From the NCBI GenBank assembly GCA_937967805.1, contig CALBTC010000157.1, positions 1 to 19,005 of the forward strand: 19,005 nt of DNA, in the 5' to 3' direction. The notes below the pieces were generated by a model, which did no database searches, was not told the origin of the DNA, and saw only the letters and a list, made by a program, of their open reading frames with translations. Positions 1 through 9,127 of this stretch are shown piece after piece (positions within the stretch are counted from its first letter, which is position 1; the number at the start of each line of letters is the position of its first letter). Source of the stretch: an uncultured Anaerolineaceae bacterium (GTDB lineage Bacteria; Chloroflexota; Anaerolineae; Promineifilales; Promineifilaceae). The translations under genes and the position numbers were made by a program.

Positions 1-921
1 CAGCCGCTTTCCGGCCAGCGTTGCTCTGTGCTGCCGCAGGGTGACGGCCGGTGGATAGGCTTCTGTGGCCACAGCATAACGGGCAGTAAACTGAACGGCC
101 GTTCCCGCACCCGGATCCGACTGTATGGAAATATCGCCGCCCATCATCCCTACCAGCCGCTTGCAGATAACCAGGCCCAGGCCGCTGCCACCATAGGTTC
201 GGGTCATAGACCCATCCACCTGCTGGAAGGGTGAGAATAGCAGCTGAATATGCTCGGGGTCAATGCCAATGCCGCTGTCCCGCACTGTAAATTGGAGCGC
301 CACATTGTCTGCTTCAGGGCTGTGCGACACAAAAATTTCAATTCCACCCTCTTCGGTAAATTTGATGCTGTTTTCCAGCAAATTGATCAAGACCTGGCGT
401 AAACGGACGGGGTCGCCCATCAACCAAATGGGTGTTTCTTCGCCGATTTCATAGTTAAGCTGAAGCTGTTTCTTGTTAGCCGCCTGGCTCACGTTGTCGA
501 TGGCCGATTCCAGACAGTCGATCAAATCGAAGGATTGGTGGTTGAGGATTAAATTGCCCCTTTCTAATTTGGCAAAGTCCAATATATTGTTAATAAGCTG
601 CGCCAGATTGTTGCTGCTTTCGGCGGCGATGTTAAGCATCTCGCTCTGATTGGCATTGAGCGGCGTCTGGCGCAGCATTTCCGTCATGCCGATGATGGCG
701 TTGAGCGGCGTGCGAATTTCGTGGCTCATATTGGTGAGAAAATGGGTTTTGGCCTGGTCGGCGGTTTCGGCAGCTTCTTTGGCTTTTTGCAGCAAAATCG
801 CTGTTTCTTTGCGTTGGGTACTGTTGAGATGCCGCTGCCAAAAGGCAAAAGCAGCGGTCATAATCGTCGTAATTCCGGCGAGGAGCAGCAGCAGGAGATA
901 GGGAGTTTGTGGCCATTCCAT
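1..921 (-). CDS. Membrane-tethered hybrid histidine kinase, C-terminus cut by window edge
   Basis: The frame runs from the ATG at 919-921 to base 1 without a stop: 307 codons are visible and the C-terminus lies off the left edge. Residues 8-27 form one hydrophobic helix, followed by a coiled-coil linker (about 30-60). The DHp domain carries the H-box NMSHEIRTP with the phospho-accepting His67. The ATPase domain shows the N-box NLLENSIKF (Asn184), the G1 box RDSGIGI (Asp215) and the G2 box GGSGLGL (244-250). The last visible residues, LAGKRL, are how a receiver domain usually begins after such kinases, so a hybrid is inferred. There is no periplasmic sensor, so the input is probably cytoplasmic or comes from a partner. 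The gene starts 9 nt after the stop of the larger hybrid kinase, in the same frame (TAA then three codons then ATG), and is the third gene of the Hpt-kinase operon. An upstream start is excluded by that TAA. Confidence 0.93.
   Translation of the reverse strand, partial: MEWPQTPYLLLLLLAGITTIMTAAFAFWQRHLNSTQRKETAILLQKAKEAAETADQAKTHFLTNMSHEIRTPLNAIIGMTEMLRQTPLNANQSEMLNIAAESSNNLAQLINNILDFAKLERGNLILNHQSFDLIDCLESAIDNVSQAANKKQLQLNYEIGEETPIWLMGDPVRLRQVLINLLENSIKFTEEGGIEIFVSHSPEADNVALQFTVRDSGIGIDPEHIQLLFSPFQQVDGSMTRTYGGSGLGLVICKRLVGMMGGDISIQSDPGAGTAVQFTARYAVATEAYPPAVTLRQHRATLAGKRL
692..734. repeat. DNA match between the two left-hand kinase genes (copy 1)
   Basis: Bases 692-734 and 2417-2459 match at 39 of 43 positions, including an unbroken run around TGCGAATTTCGTGGCTCAT. 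Both encode the H-box region [14 protein letters not shown] of neighbouring kinases on the minus strand. Identity including third codon positions suggests recent duplication or gene conversion. Confidence 0.7.
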
Positions 922-930
922 GACTGTCGG

Positions 931-3720
<2,790 letters not shown>

Positions 3721-3733
3721 TTTGCGTTTTGCT

Positions 3734-4132
3734 TTATAGAAGAAAAGTGTTTAACGCTTTTTCAACGTGGACGTAAGCGCGCTCTAATGTTTTTAGATGA
3801 TTGCTCACAGATATTCCTTCATTCTGTTTGCTGCTTATTTCCACAGCCAGGCAGAAATTGGCAAACTGGTCCAGGCCAATGGTTGCGCTGCTGCCCTTTA
3901 ACGCATGGGCTGCTTCACAAACGGCCGTAAAATCACCATTAGAAAGCCCCACTTTCATTCGGTCAATAAGCGGTACAGCATCCTCCAGAAAGATGCTTGC
4001 CATCTCATTTAACATCTCAGGTGAAGAATCACCCATCACCAGTTCTAGCGCGGTTTGCACCTGCTGCCGAGTTTCCTGGATGGATTGATTGAAAACGGCC
4101 GTTTCCTGTAAAGAATTCTTTCCAACTGTCAT
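3734..4132 (-). CDS. Free histidine phosphotransfer (Hpt) protein
   Basis: A small all-helical protein with the Hpt signature [11 protein letters not shown]; His78 (counted from the ATG at 4138) should carry the phosphoryl group, followed by the usual Lys81-Gly82. It relays phosphate between receiver domains. As the first gene of the minus-strand operon, 13 nt before the GAF hybrid kinase, it is the likely partner of that kinase's receivers. Two ATGs are possible, at 4138 and 4132. AGGGG at 4141-4145 lies 2 nt from the first and 8 nt from the second, so 4132 is preferred (132 residues rather than 134). About 35 residues precede the conserved helix bundle, a little more than a minimal Hpt domain. 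No kinase or receiver domain is fused. Confidence 0.93.
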   Translation of the reverse strand: MTVGKNSLQETAVFNQSIQETRQQVQTALELVMGDSSPEMLNEMASIFLEDAVPLIDRMKVGLSNGDFTAVCEAAHALKGSSATIGLDQFANFCLAVEISSKQNEGISVSNHLKTLERAYVHVEKALNTFLL

Positions 4133-4161
4133 AATCATTTCCCCTGAAATTTTATGTTTCT

Positions 4162-4188
4162 TTTATAGCTTATTCTATTTTCTGTCAA
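4162..4188 (-). promoter_or_regulatory. Candidate promoter of the Hpt/hybrid-kinase operon
   Basis: On the minus strand a perfect -35 TTGACA (4188-4183) is followed after 15 bp by TATAAA (4167-4162); an alternative -10 is TAAAAG with a 17-bp spacer. The expected start is near 4155, leaving a leader of about 20 nt with AGGGG just before the Hpt start. The 15-bp spacer is short for a sigma-70 promoter, so strength or activator dependence is uncertain. Confidence 0.5.
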
Positions 4189-4203
4189 TGTATAGAACAC
4201 TCC

Positions 4204-4260
4204 CGCTTAGGTACCACATGACATAATTTTAGGGACGCTTAGGTACTACTGTTCACCTAA
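4204..4260. repeat. Repeated 11-bp box with inverted half-site, candidate operator
   Basis: CGCTTAGGTAC occurs at 4204-4214 and again, identical, at 4236-4246, start to start 32 bp, close to three helical turns. A third half-site in inverted orientation, ACCTAA at 4255-4260, pairs with TTAGGT at 4239-4244 across 10 bp. All lie between the two divergent promoters (Hpt operon and reductase). Same-face spacing and position fit binding sites for a regulator acting on one or both genes. No regulator gene is present in the window. The role is inference. Confidence 0.5.
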
Positions 4261-4295
4261 CCCGGCGATTTTCGGCTGCAATCCGCCGCCCGCGC

Positions 4296-4301
4296 TATAA
4301 T
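4296..4301 (+). promoter_or_regulatory. -10 element of the reductase gene, probably leaderless
   Basis: A perfect TATAAT at 4296-4301 sits only 6 bp before the ATG at 4308. With normal -10 to start-site spacing, transcription would begin at or next to the A of the ATG. No Shine-Dalgarno sequence is visible in the bases before it. No convincing -35 hexamer is seen 16-19 bp upstream. Confidence 0.55.
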
Positions 4302-4307
4302 TCTTGA

Positions 4308-5324
4308 ATGCAACAAATTTGGATTCAAAAAGCAGGCCCGCCCGAGGTGCTGCGGCTGCAAGATGCCCCGGACCCGATTCCAGGCAATGGTGAGGTGCGC
4401 ATTCGGGTTGAAGCCGCAGGCGTCAATTTTGCCGATGTGCTGGGGCGATTGGGTATTTATACCGATGCACCTGCGCTGCCCTATGTGCCTGGCTATGAAG
4501 TAAGCGGCAAAATTGATTTAATCGGGCAGGGCGTGCCCGATTTTCGTGAGGGTGAGGCCGTTTTTGCCCTTACCCGGTTCGGCGGGTACAGCAATGTGGT
4601 CTGCGTCCCGTACAAACAGGTGTTTAAACGGCTCGACTGGATGAGCGCCCAGGATGCCGCGGCGATACCGCTGACCTACCTGACGGCATACATGATGCTG
4701 GTGGTGATGGGTTCCTTGCGCGCCGGAGAGAAGGTGCTGGTGCATGGTGCTGCCGGTGGCGTTGGGCTGGCTGTTCTGGATTTGTGCCGTATTTTAGGCG
4801 CAGAAACGTTTGGCACGGCTTCGCCCGAAAAGCATGATTATTTGTTGTCCCACGGCCTGGATCATGCCATCGATTATAGAAACCGGGATTATGAGCGGGT
4901 GATAATGGACCTGACCGGCGGCAAAGGGGTTCATCTGGCGCTGGACCCGCTGGGCGGGGTGCACTGGCCCAAAAATTACCGGCTGCTGATGCCCAGCGGC
5001 CGTTTGGTGCATTTTGGTGTCAGCAGCTTTGCCCCTGGCAAACGGCGGTCCTGGTGGACGGTGCTGCGCGGCCTGATCATGCTCCCTTTTTACACACCGA
5101 TCCGGCTGATGAATGACAACAAAGCGGTTATCGGCGTTAATATAGGGCGGATGTGGGATCAGGCGGAGATGATGCGGCCGTGGATGAAGCAAATTATCGC
5201 CTGGTACGATGAGGCGCTGTTTCGGCCCAAGATCGACCGCACCTTTTCTTTGGCTGAGGCAGCAGCAGCCCACCATTATTTACAAGATCGCCACAATATT
5301 GGCAAGGTGCTGCTGCTGCCGTGA
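4308..5324 (+). CDS. VAT-1-like NADPH:quinone oxidoreductase (MDR superfamily)
   Basis: A 338-residue medium-chain reductase of usual length. The GroES-like N-terminal domain (about 1-125) has GVNFADVLGRLGIY and PGYEVSG; the zinc-ligand GHE motif of alcohol dehydrogenases is absent, as in quinone reductases. The Rossmann domain (about 126-260) has the nucleotide loop AAGGVG at 148-153. The C-terminal part, with the basic-aromatic KRRSWW, LMNDNKAVIGVNIG and a final NIGKVLL, resembles VAT-1 homologues more than classical QOR. The expected reaction is NADPH-dependent reduction of quinones or enones in the cytoplasm; the real substrate is unknown. It is monocistronic and divergent from the Hpt operon, and ends only 6 nt from the converging sortase-substrate gene with no terminator hairpin between them. 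The start is fixed by the TATAAT next to the ATG. Confidence 0.93.
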   Translation: MQQIWIQKAGPPEVLRLQDAPDPIPGNGEVRIRVEAAGVNFADVLGRLGIYTDAPALPYVPGYEVSGKIDLIGQGVPDFREGEAVFALTRFGGYSNVVCVPYKQVFKRLDWMSAQDAAAIPLTYLTAYMMLVVMGSLRAGEKVLVHGAAGGVGLAVLDLCRILGAETFGTASPEKHDYLLSHGLDHAIDYRNRDYERVIMDLTGGKGVHLALDPLGGVHWPKNYRLLMPSGRLVHFGVSSFAPGKRRSWWTVLRGLIMLPFYTPIRLMNDNKAVIGVNIGRMWDQAEMMRPWMKQIIAWYDEALFRPKIDRTFSLAEAAAAHHYLQDRHNIGKVLLLP

Positions 5325-5330
5325 GGTAAA

Positions 5331-5921
5331 TTAGCTGACGCGCCGCTTCACTTCCAGAATAATTCCTGTGCCGATGAGACCCAGCCCGAATACGGCCGTG
5401 ACCCAAACCCACAAATTGCTTGCATTGGCCGCCGCCCCAGATTCCGGCAAAATGGGCAATATAATTACCGCATTGGTGCCGTCAGGATTAACAATGGTGC
5501 CATCGCTGACGCAGAAGTTGTACCCGGTTTGCACCAATCCCTGGTCCGGCAAGACAGGTGCGTACAGGGGATTTTCTGAGGTGACGAAATATTTGGTGGG
5601 ATCAGGTTTGGCCGTTACGCGCCAGTAGCTTTCGCCGGCGTCTGCCAGGCCGTAGGTGCCGTTATCGGCCGTAAAGAGGGTAACCACCGTTTGTTCATCA
5701 CTGCTAACAAATTCAATCGTAACGCCTTCAACCGGGTCCTCGCCTTTCACGCCGGTGTCGACACAGACACCATCTCCATTGACGTCCTTGTATACTGCCC
5801 CGGTGATGTAGCCGGTGTCACCTTGTTCGCCTTGCTGGGCTTGAACGGTGCCAACTACCAGCAGCAAGATGGCGCTTAACAAAAGGATTGATAAGCCGGT
5901 ACGTTTTTTCTTCTGTTTCAT
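5331..5921 (-). CDS. Secreted, LPESG-anchored surface protein (sortase substrate)
   Basis: A 196-residue exported protein. It has a basic start (KQKKKR), a hydrophobic core and a likely signal-peptidase site after VQA (residue 28). Residues about 36-106 look like one SdrD-B/prealbumin-type beta-sandwich (VYKDVNGDG, possibly calcium binding; PVEGVTIEF; NGTYGL). Cys53 and Cys137 could form a disulfide after export. The C-terminus is a full cell-wall sorting signal: LPESG at 158-162, a hydrophobic stretch (170-189) and the basic tail KRR. LPESG is a variant of LPxTG. The gene starts 29 nt after the sortase stop, so the pair is an operon. AGGAGGT at 5927-5933 lies 6 nt from the ATG at 5921 and 3 nt from the ATG at 5924; the former is preferred. 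The frame stays open to 6020, but that extension overlaps the sortase gene and would bury the signal peptide. The function of the displayed domain is unknown. Confidence 0.9.
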   Translation of the reverse strand: MKQKKKRTGLSILLLSAILLLVVGTVQAQQGEQGDTGYITGAVYKDVNGDGVCVDTGVKGEDPVEGVTIEFVSSDEQTVVTLFTADNGTYGLADAGESYWRVTAKPDPTKYFVTSENPLYAPVLPDQGLVQTGYNFCVSDGTIVNPDGTNAVIILPILPESGAAANASNLWVWVTAVFGLGLIGTGIILEVKRRVS

Positions 5922-5926
5922 CATTG

Positions 5927-5933
5927 ACCTCCT
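5927..5933 (-). promoter_or_regulatory. Strong Shine-Dalgarno site of the LPESG protein gene
   Basis: AGGAGGT on the minus strand, full match to the anti-SD, 6 nt before the ATG at 5921. It decides the start inside a longer open frame. It is far stronger than the site of the sortase gene, which fits a structural protein made in excess of its enzyme. Confidence 0.8.
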
Positions 5934-5950
5934 AAAAGTAAGACAAACAA

Positions 5951-6694
5951 TCAATTTGAACTTGACTCGGCGGGGTAAGCCACCACAATGAGCCGGTGGG
6001 TATTGTCGGTATGCGGCCAACAGGTTACCAGCGTAAGCCGTTCATCGTCTGTTGGCTGAATCCATGTGGCGTTTTCCTTACGCACTTCAAGCGGCTGGTC
6101 GCGCTCCGGCAAGATTTGCACATCGGCCACGGTGTAATGGTGGGGTCCAACTTTGTCATAGACGATAATTTCATCCCCGGTTTCCAGATCAACCAGCGCG
6201 CCAAAGACCTCGCCATGAATGTTGTGGTGGCCATTGAGCACGGTGTTCCCCGGCTGCCCCAACGGTGCGCTGGTATTGTGCCAACCGGCTTCATAGGCGG
6301 TGGGCACCTGCCATTGGTAATAGGTTTGCCCCTCGTTTTCAACGGCCGTTAAACTCACATCGACCACCGGGGCATCCACCTCAATGTTGGGTATGACAAT
6401 GCGCCGCGGTTGATGGTCCAGGCTGCCGCGTGGGGCATCTTTCAGGGAAACGAAGCCGGCGGGTAGGGTAATTTCGGTGCTGTTTTCTTCGGCCGTTGCC
6501 GCTTCAGCAGTTGCGTCAGGGATGGGCGTAATAACAACGGTGATTACCGGCAAGGGGGCGTTGGCTGAAGCTGATTGGGCTATGGATGGATTAATGAACA
6601 GGACCGCGGCAGCAAGCAGCACTACCATGAAGCCAATCGTGATAAATACCACCCCGAGGGGAACAACTTTCTCGTTAGCGTCCTCTTTTGCCAT
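5951..6694 (-). CDS. Sortase, class D/E-like transpeptidase
   Basis: A 247-residue membrane-anchored sortase. Residues 11-34 are a single N-terminal transmembrane helix (type II topology), then a Pro/Ala/Thr/Glu-rich linker (about 40-90), then the catalytic beta-barrel starting at RRIVIPNIEVDAPV. Catalytic residues are visible: His156 in NGHHNIHG, Cys225 in TLVTCWP and Arg234 in NTHRLIVVA. The enzyme should cleave the sorting signal of the downstream protein between Ser/Thr and Gly and transfer it to an acceptor amine. The acceptor is unknown in this lineage. Class is uncertain: TLVTC and NTHRLIVVA fit the D/E/F-like group rather than class A or B. The dedicated substrate gene follows after 29 nt. 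The Shine-Dalgarno site is weak. A well-formed promoter lies upstream at 6744-6772. Confidence 0.92.
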   Translation of the reverse strand: MAKEDANEKVVPLGVVFITIGFMVVLLAAAVLFINPSIAQSASANAPLPVITVVITPIPDATAEAATAEENSTEITLPAGFVSLKDAPRGSLDHQPRRIVIPNIEVDAPVVDVSLTAVENEGQTYYQWQVPTAYEAGWHNTSAPLGQPGNTVLNGHHNIHGEVFGALVDLETGDEIIVYDKVGPHHYTVADVQILPERDQPLEVRKENATWIQPTDDERLTLVTCWPHTDNTHRLIVVAYPAESSSN

Positions 6695-6743
6695 TGGTAC
6701 CCGTTGGCCGACTGATTGTTTGATAACGGCCGTTCACGGCACC

Positions 6744-6772
6744 AGTATAAACCACAAGCTGGCTTATGTAAA
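6744..6772 (-). promoter_or_regulatory. Promoter of the sortase-substrate operon
   Basis: On the minus strand TTTACA (6772-6767) and TATACT (6749-6744) are separated by exactly 17 bp, a good sigma-70 type promoter. Transcription should start near 6737 and leave a leader of about 43 nt that contains an ACGGCCGT palindrome (6726-6733). It separates the sortase pair from the upstream MgtE-sirtuin pair. Confidence 0.65.
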
Positions 6773-6783
6773 GCTTTGGTGAA

Positions 6784-6804
6784 GCGTGAAACGTGAAACG
6801 TGAC
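6784..6804. repeat. Three-copy 7-bp tandem repeat
   Basis: GCGTGAA, ACGTGAA and ACGTGAC lie head to tail in the spacer between the sirtuin stop and the sortase promoter. The copies differ only at the outermost bases. The function is unknown; it could be a protein-binding array or a fragment of a dispersed spacer repeat. Confidence 0.6.
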
Positions 6805-6814
6805 TGAGTGCACC

Positions 6815-7579
6815 TTATGCGTCCTTGTTCACTGCTTCCTTCAGGCTGGCTACCAGCCGGGGCAACAGCTTGCCTGCCGCGCCGGTGAGTACAAAATCCA
6901 TCCAGCGGGTGAGGGGGGTCGATTGCGGATTCACCTCCACTATGGTAGCGTCATTCTCCAGCGCTATCAACGGCAGCGAGGCGGCCGGATGCACCAGAGC
7001 AGAGGTGCCGATAGACAAAAAGAGATCGCATGATTCGGCAGCGTGAACGGCCGTTTGCAGCGCATCTGCCGGTAAATTTTCGCCGAACCAGACCACATTC
7101 GGCCGTAGCAAACTGTCGCAGATGGGGCAATGGGGCGGCACTTCGTCACTTTCCGGCCAATCTTCTACCGGATGCTCGTTGGCAAAACATTTCGTCTCCA
7201 TCAAATTGCCGTGCAGCGTAATCACATTTTGGCTGCCGGCCCGCTGGTGCAGCCCGTCGATATTTTGCGTGATGAGCGTGAACCTGGGCACCATTGTCGC
7301 CACCTCCGCCAGCGCCAAATGACCAGGATTAGGTTCGGCTTGGCTAATTAATTCTCGCCGCCAGGTGTACCATTCCCAAACCAGCTTAGGATTGCGCTGA
7401 AACGCCTGCGGCGTGGCCAGTTCCTGGGGATCGTACCGGGCCCACAGCCCGGTTTGTGCTTCGCGAAACGTGGGCACGCCGCTCTCGGCAGAGATACCGG
7501 CACCTGTGAGCACAGCCACATGGTCTGCCTCGTAAATCTTTTGGATCAGTTCCTTTGGAATTTCAGTTTGGTCACTCAT
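6815..7579 (-). CDS. cobB: Class III sirtuin, NAD-dependent protein deacylase (CobB/SIRT5 type)
   Basis: 254 residues, usual length. The NAD-binding motifs GAGISAESGVPTFR (26-39) and TQNIDGLHQRAG are intact, as is the catalytic His123 in LHGN. Tyr71-x-x-Arg74 (YTWR) is the pair that, in SIRT5 and CobB, binds acidic acyl groups, so removal of succinyl or malonyl groups from lysines is expected besides deacetylation. Zinc ligands are partly unusual: Cys131, Cys151 and Cys154 are present, but the fourth position of a normal C-x2-C is Asn134; Cys178 is too far away to replace it with confidence, while His136 is close. The gene starts at the base next to the stop of mgtE (TAAATG), with GGGG of the mgtE end serving as ribosome site, so the two are translationally coupled. 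Confidence 0.93.
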   Translation of the reverse strand: MSDQTEIPKELIQKIYEADHVAVLTGAGISAESGVPTFREAQTGLWARYDPQELATPQAFQRNPKLVWEWYTWRRELISQAEPNPGHLALAEVATMVPRFTLITQNIDGLHQRAGSQNVITLHGNLMETKCFANEHPVEDWPESDEVPPHCPICDSLLRPNVVWFGENLPADALQTAVHAAESCDLFLSIGTSALVHPAASLPLIALENDATIVEVNPQSTPLTRWMDFVLTGAAGKLLPRLVASLKEAVNKDA

Positions 7580-8938
7580 TTATATCCCCAGAATCCATTT
7601 GGCCAGCGAGAAATAGATGAGCAGCCCGGTGGCATCCACAATGGTGGCAATCATCGGGCCGCTGATGACGGTGGGATCGATGCGGTACCGATCTGCTACC
7701 ACGGGAATGACCGTGGCCACCGTAGTAGACCAGACAACAATGATAGGCAGCGTCAGCGCCACAACAAACGCCACCTCGTACCCCGTGTTCCACAGCAGCG
7801 CCCGCACAATGCCCACGGCACCCATCACCAGGCCCAGCAGCAACCCAACCGACACCTCGCGCCACCAGGCAGCACTGAGGTTGCTCAACCGCACTTCGTC
7901 CAGCGTGATGGCCCGGATAATGGTGGCCACCGTTTGCGAGCCGGCATTACCGCCCGTGCCGGTGATGAGGGTGATGAAGAAGCCAAGCGCCACCACCAAA
8001 TCCAGCTCGTTTTGGAAGAAACGAATCACCTCACCAGAGAGGGTAGAGGCTACAAACAACAGCAGCAGCCAGCCAATCCGCTTGCGCACAATTTGGAAAA
8101 CGGAGACGGCAAAGTAGGGTTGGTCGAGTGGTTCACTACCACCCAGCCGTTGGATATCTTCGGTAACCTCTTCTTCGAAGATGTCTAACACGTCATCGAC
8201 GGTGACCACGCCAAGCAACTCGTTCAACTCGCTGACGACGGGCACGACGAAGTAGTCATAGCGAGATACAAATTCTGCCAGTTCTTCCTGGTCGGCCGTA
8301 ACGGGTATGGAGGCTACATCGCTGCTCATGAGCGATTCAATGGTTTGGTCCGGTTGGGCCAGAATCAGGGTGCGTAGCGGCACTACGCCGATGAGCTTAT
8401 TGTCGCGGTCAACCACGTACAGGTAATGTAGCGTTTCGGCATCTTCCAGCGAGCGCAGGTAGTTAAATGTTTCGCTGACGGTCCATTGGCGGCGCAGGGC
8501 GACAACGTCGCGGGTCATGAGGCGACCGGCGGTTTCTTCTTCGTAGGCCAACAGCTCCTGGACTTCGGCCGCTTCCTCCGGCTCCATGAGGCCAATGAGC
8601 CGGTCAGAGATTTCGTCGGGCAAATCTTCCAGGAATTCGGCCGCATCGTCCATGGGCAGCTCGTCGAGCAGGTCGGCCAGCCGTTCATCATCGACCTTCT
8701 CAACCAGTTCCTGGCGTATCTGGCCGCCAGTTTCATCCAGCACTTCACTGGCAATTTCGATGGGCAGCAGTTCGAAGAGGGTGACGGCCGTTTCTGTCTC
8801 CAACTCGTCTAGCAGCACAGCAATGTCGGCCGGATGGATCGGATCGAGCAACTGTTGCAGTTCACTCAGTTTGCCCTCAGTTACCAACTGTTCAATTTCT
8901 TCAATTGGGGGAAGATTCATTGTTGCGTCATCCATCAT
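7580..8938 (-). CDS. mgtE: Magnesium channel/transporter MgtE
   Basis: About 452 residues with the full MgtE layout (numbering from the GTG at 8944). The acidic superhelical MgtE_N domain (about 10-135) is followed by two CBS domains (about 140-200 and 205-262), the plug-type linker EEEVTEDIQRLGG and five membrane helices (about 285-454). The pore signature GNAGSQ (332-337) and Asp437 in the last helix (VDATG), which lines the Mg2+ site in Thermus MgtE, are present. The N-domain and CBS domains sense cytosolic Mg2+ and close the pore. Starts: GTG at 8944 lies inside the AGGAG ribosome site (8944-8948), so the ATG at 8938 (5-nt spacing) or at 8935 (8-nt spacing) is real. It is divergent from the YhfC gene and is followed without gap by the sirtuin. 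Confidence 0.96.
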   Translation of the reverse strand: MMDDATMNLPPIEEIEQLVTEGKLSELQQLLDPIHPADIAVLLDELETETAVTLFELLPIEIASEVLDETGGQIRQELVEKVDDERLADLLDELPMDDAAEFLEDLPDEISDRLIGLMEPEEAAEVQELLAYEEETAGRLMTRDVVALRRQWTVSETFNYLRSLEDAETLHYLYVVDRDNKLIGVVPLRTLILAQPDQTIESLMSSDVASIPVTADQEELAEFVSRYDYFVVPVVSELNELLGVVTVDDVLDIFEEEVTEDIQRLGGSEPLDQPYFAVSVFQIVRKRIGWLLLLFVASTLSGEVIRFFQNELDLVVALGFFITLITGTGGNAGSQTVATIIRAITLDEVRLSNLSAAWWREVSVGLLLGLVMGAVGIVRALLWNTGYEVAFVVALTLPIIVVWSTTVATVIPVVADRYRIDPTVISGPMIATIVDATGLLIYFSLAKWILGI

Positions 8939-9017
8939 GGACACTCCTGTTTTGGGAGGGAACGGCCAACCTTGCTTTCAATTTCAAAAGGCTTTCTGTG
9001 ATTTGCTTAGCCGATCC

Positions 9018-9045
9018 ATTATAGCGGAGTGGCCCAAAATAAACA
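9018..9045 (-). promoter_or_regulatory. Candidate mgtE promoter
   Basis: The minus strand has a perfect TATAAT (9023-9018), with a weak -35 TGTTTA (9045-9040) at 16 bp. The start would be near 9012, giving a leader of about 70 nt. This is too short for a magnesium M-box riboswitch, and no such structure is seen. Confidence 0.5.
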
Positions 9046-9097
9046 GCCAGCCGCGCCAATAGTCCAGGCCATTTGACCCACGGATTGCGCCAAATCG

Positions 9098-9121
9098 TGT
9101 TACAATTCCCTGGCGAAGGAG
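9098..9121 (+). promoter_or_regulatory. Extended -10 and ribosome site of the YhfC gene
   Basis: TGTTACAAT at 9098-9106 is an extended -10 (TG-n-TACAAT); no good -35 stands upstream, which extended -10 promoters tolerate. AAGGAG at 9116-9121 lies 6 nt before the ATG at 9128 and fixes the start. The leader would be only about 15 nt. Confidence 0.45.
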
Positions 9122-9127
9122 TAAGGG

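Noticed and set aside
5922..6020. N-terminal extension of the LPESG protein
   Set aside because: It would overlap the sortase gene and place 33 residues before a perfect signal peptide; AGGAGGT points to the ATG at 5921.
7454..8188. Long open frame on the plus strand opposite mgtE and the sirtuin
   Set aside because: It is antisense to two clear genes, rich in His/Gln/Asn/Gly with no domain pattern, and has no ribosome site; it is a shadow of codon usage.
8939..9012. Magnesium riboswitch (M-box) before mgtE
   Set aside because: The leader predicted from TATAAT is about 70 nt and shows no multi-helix fold of the M-box type.
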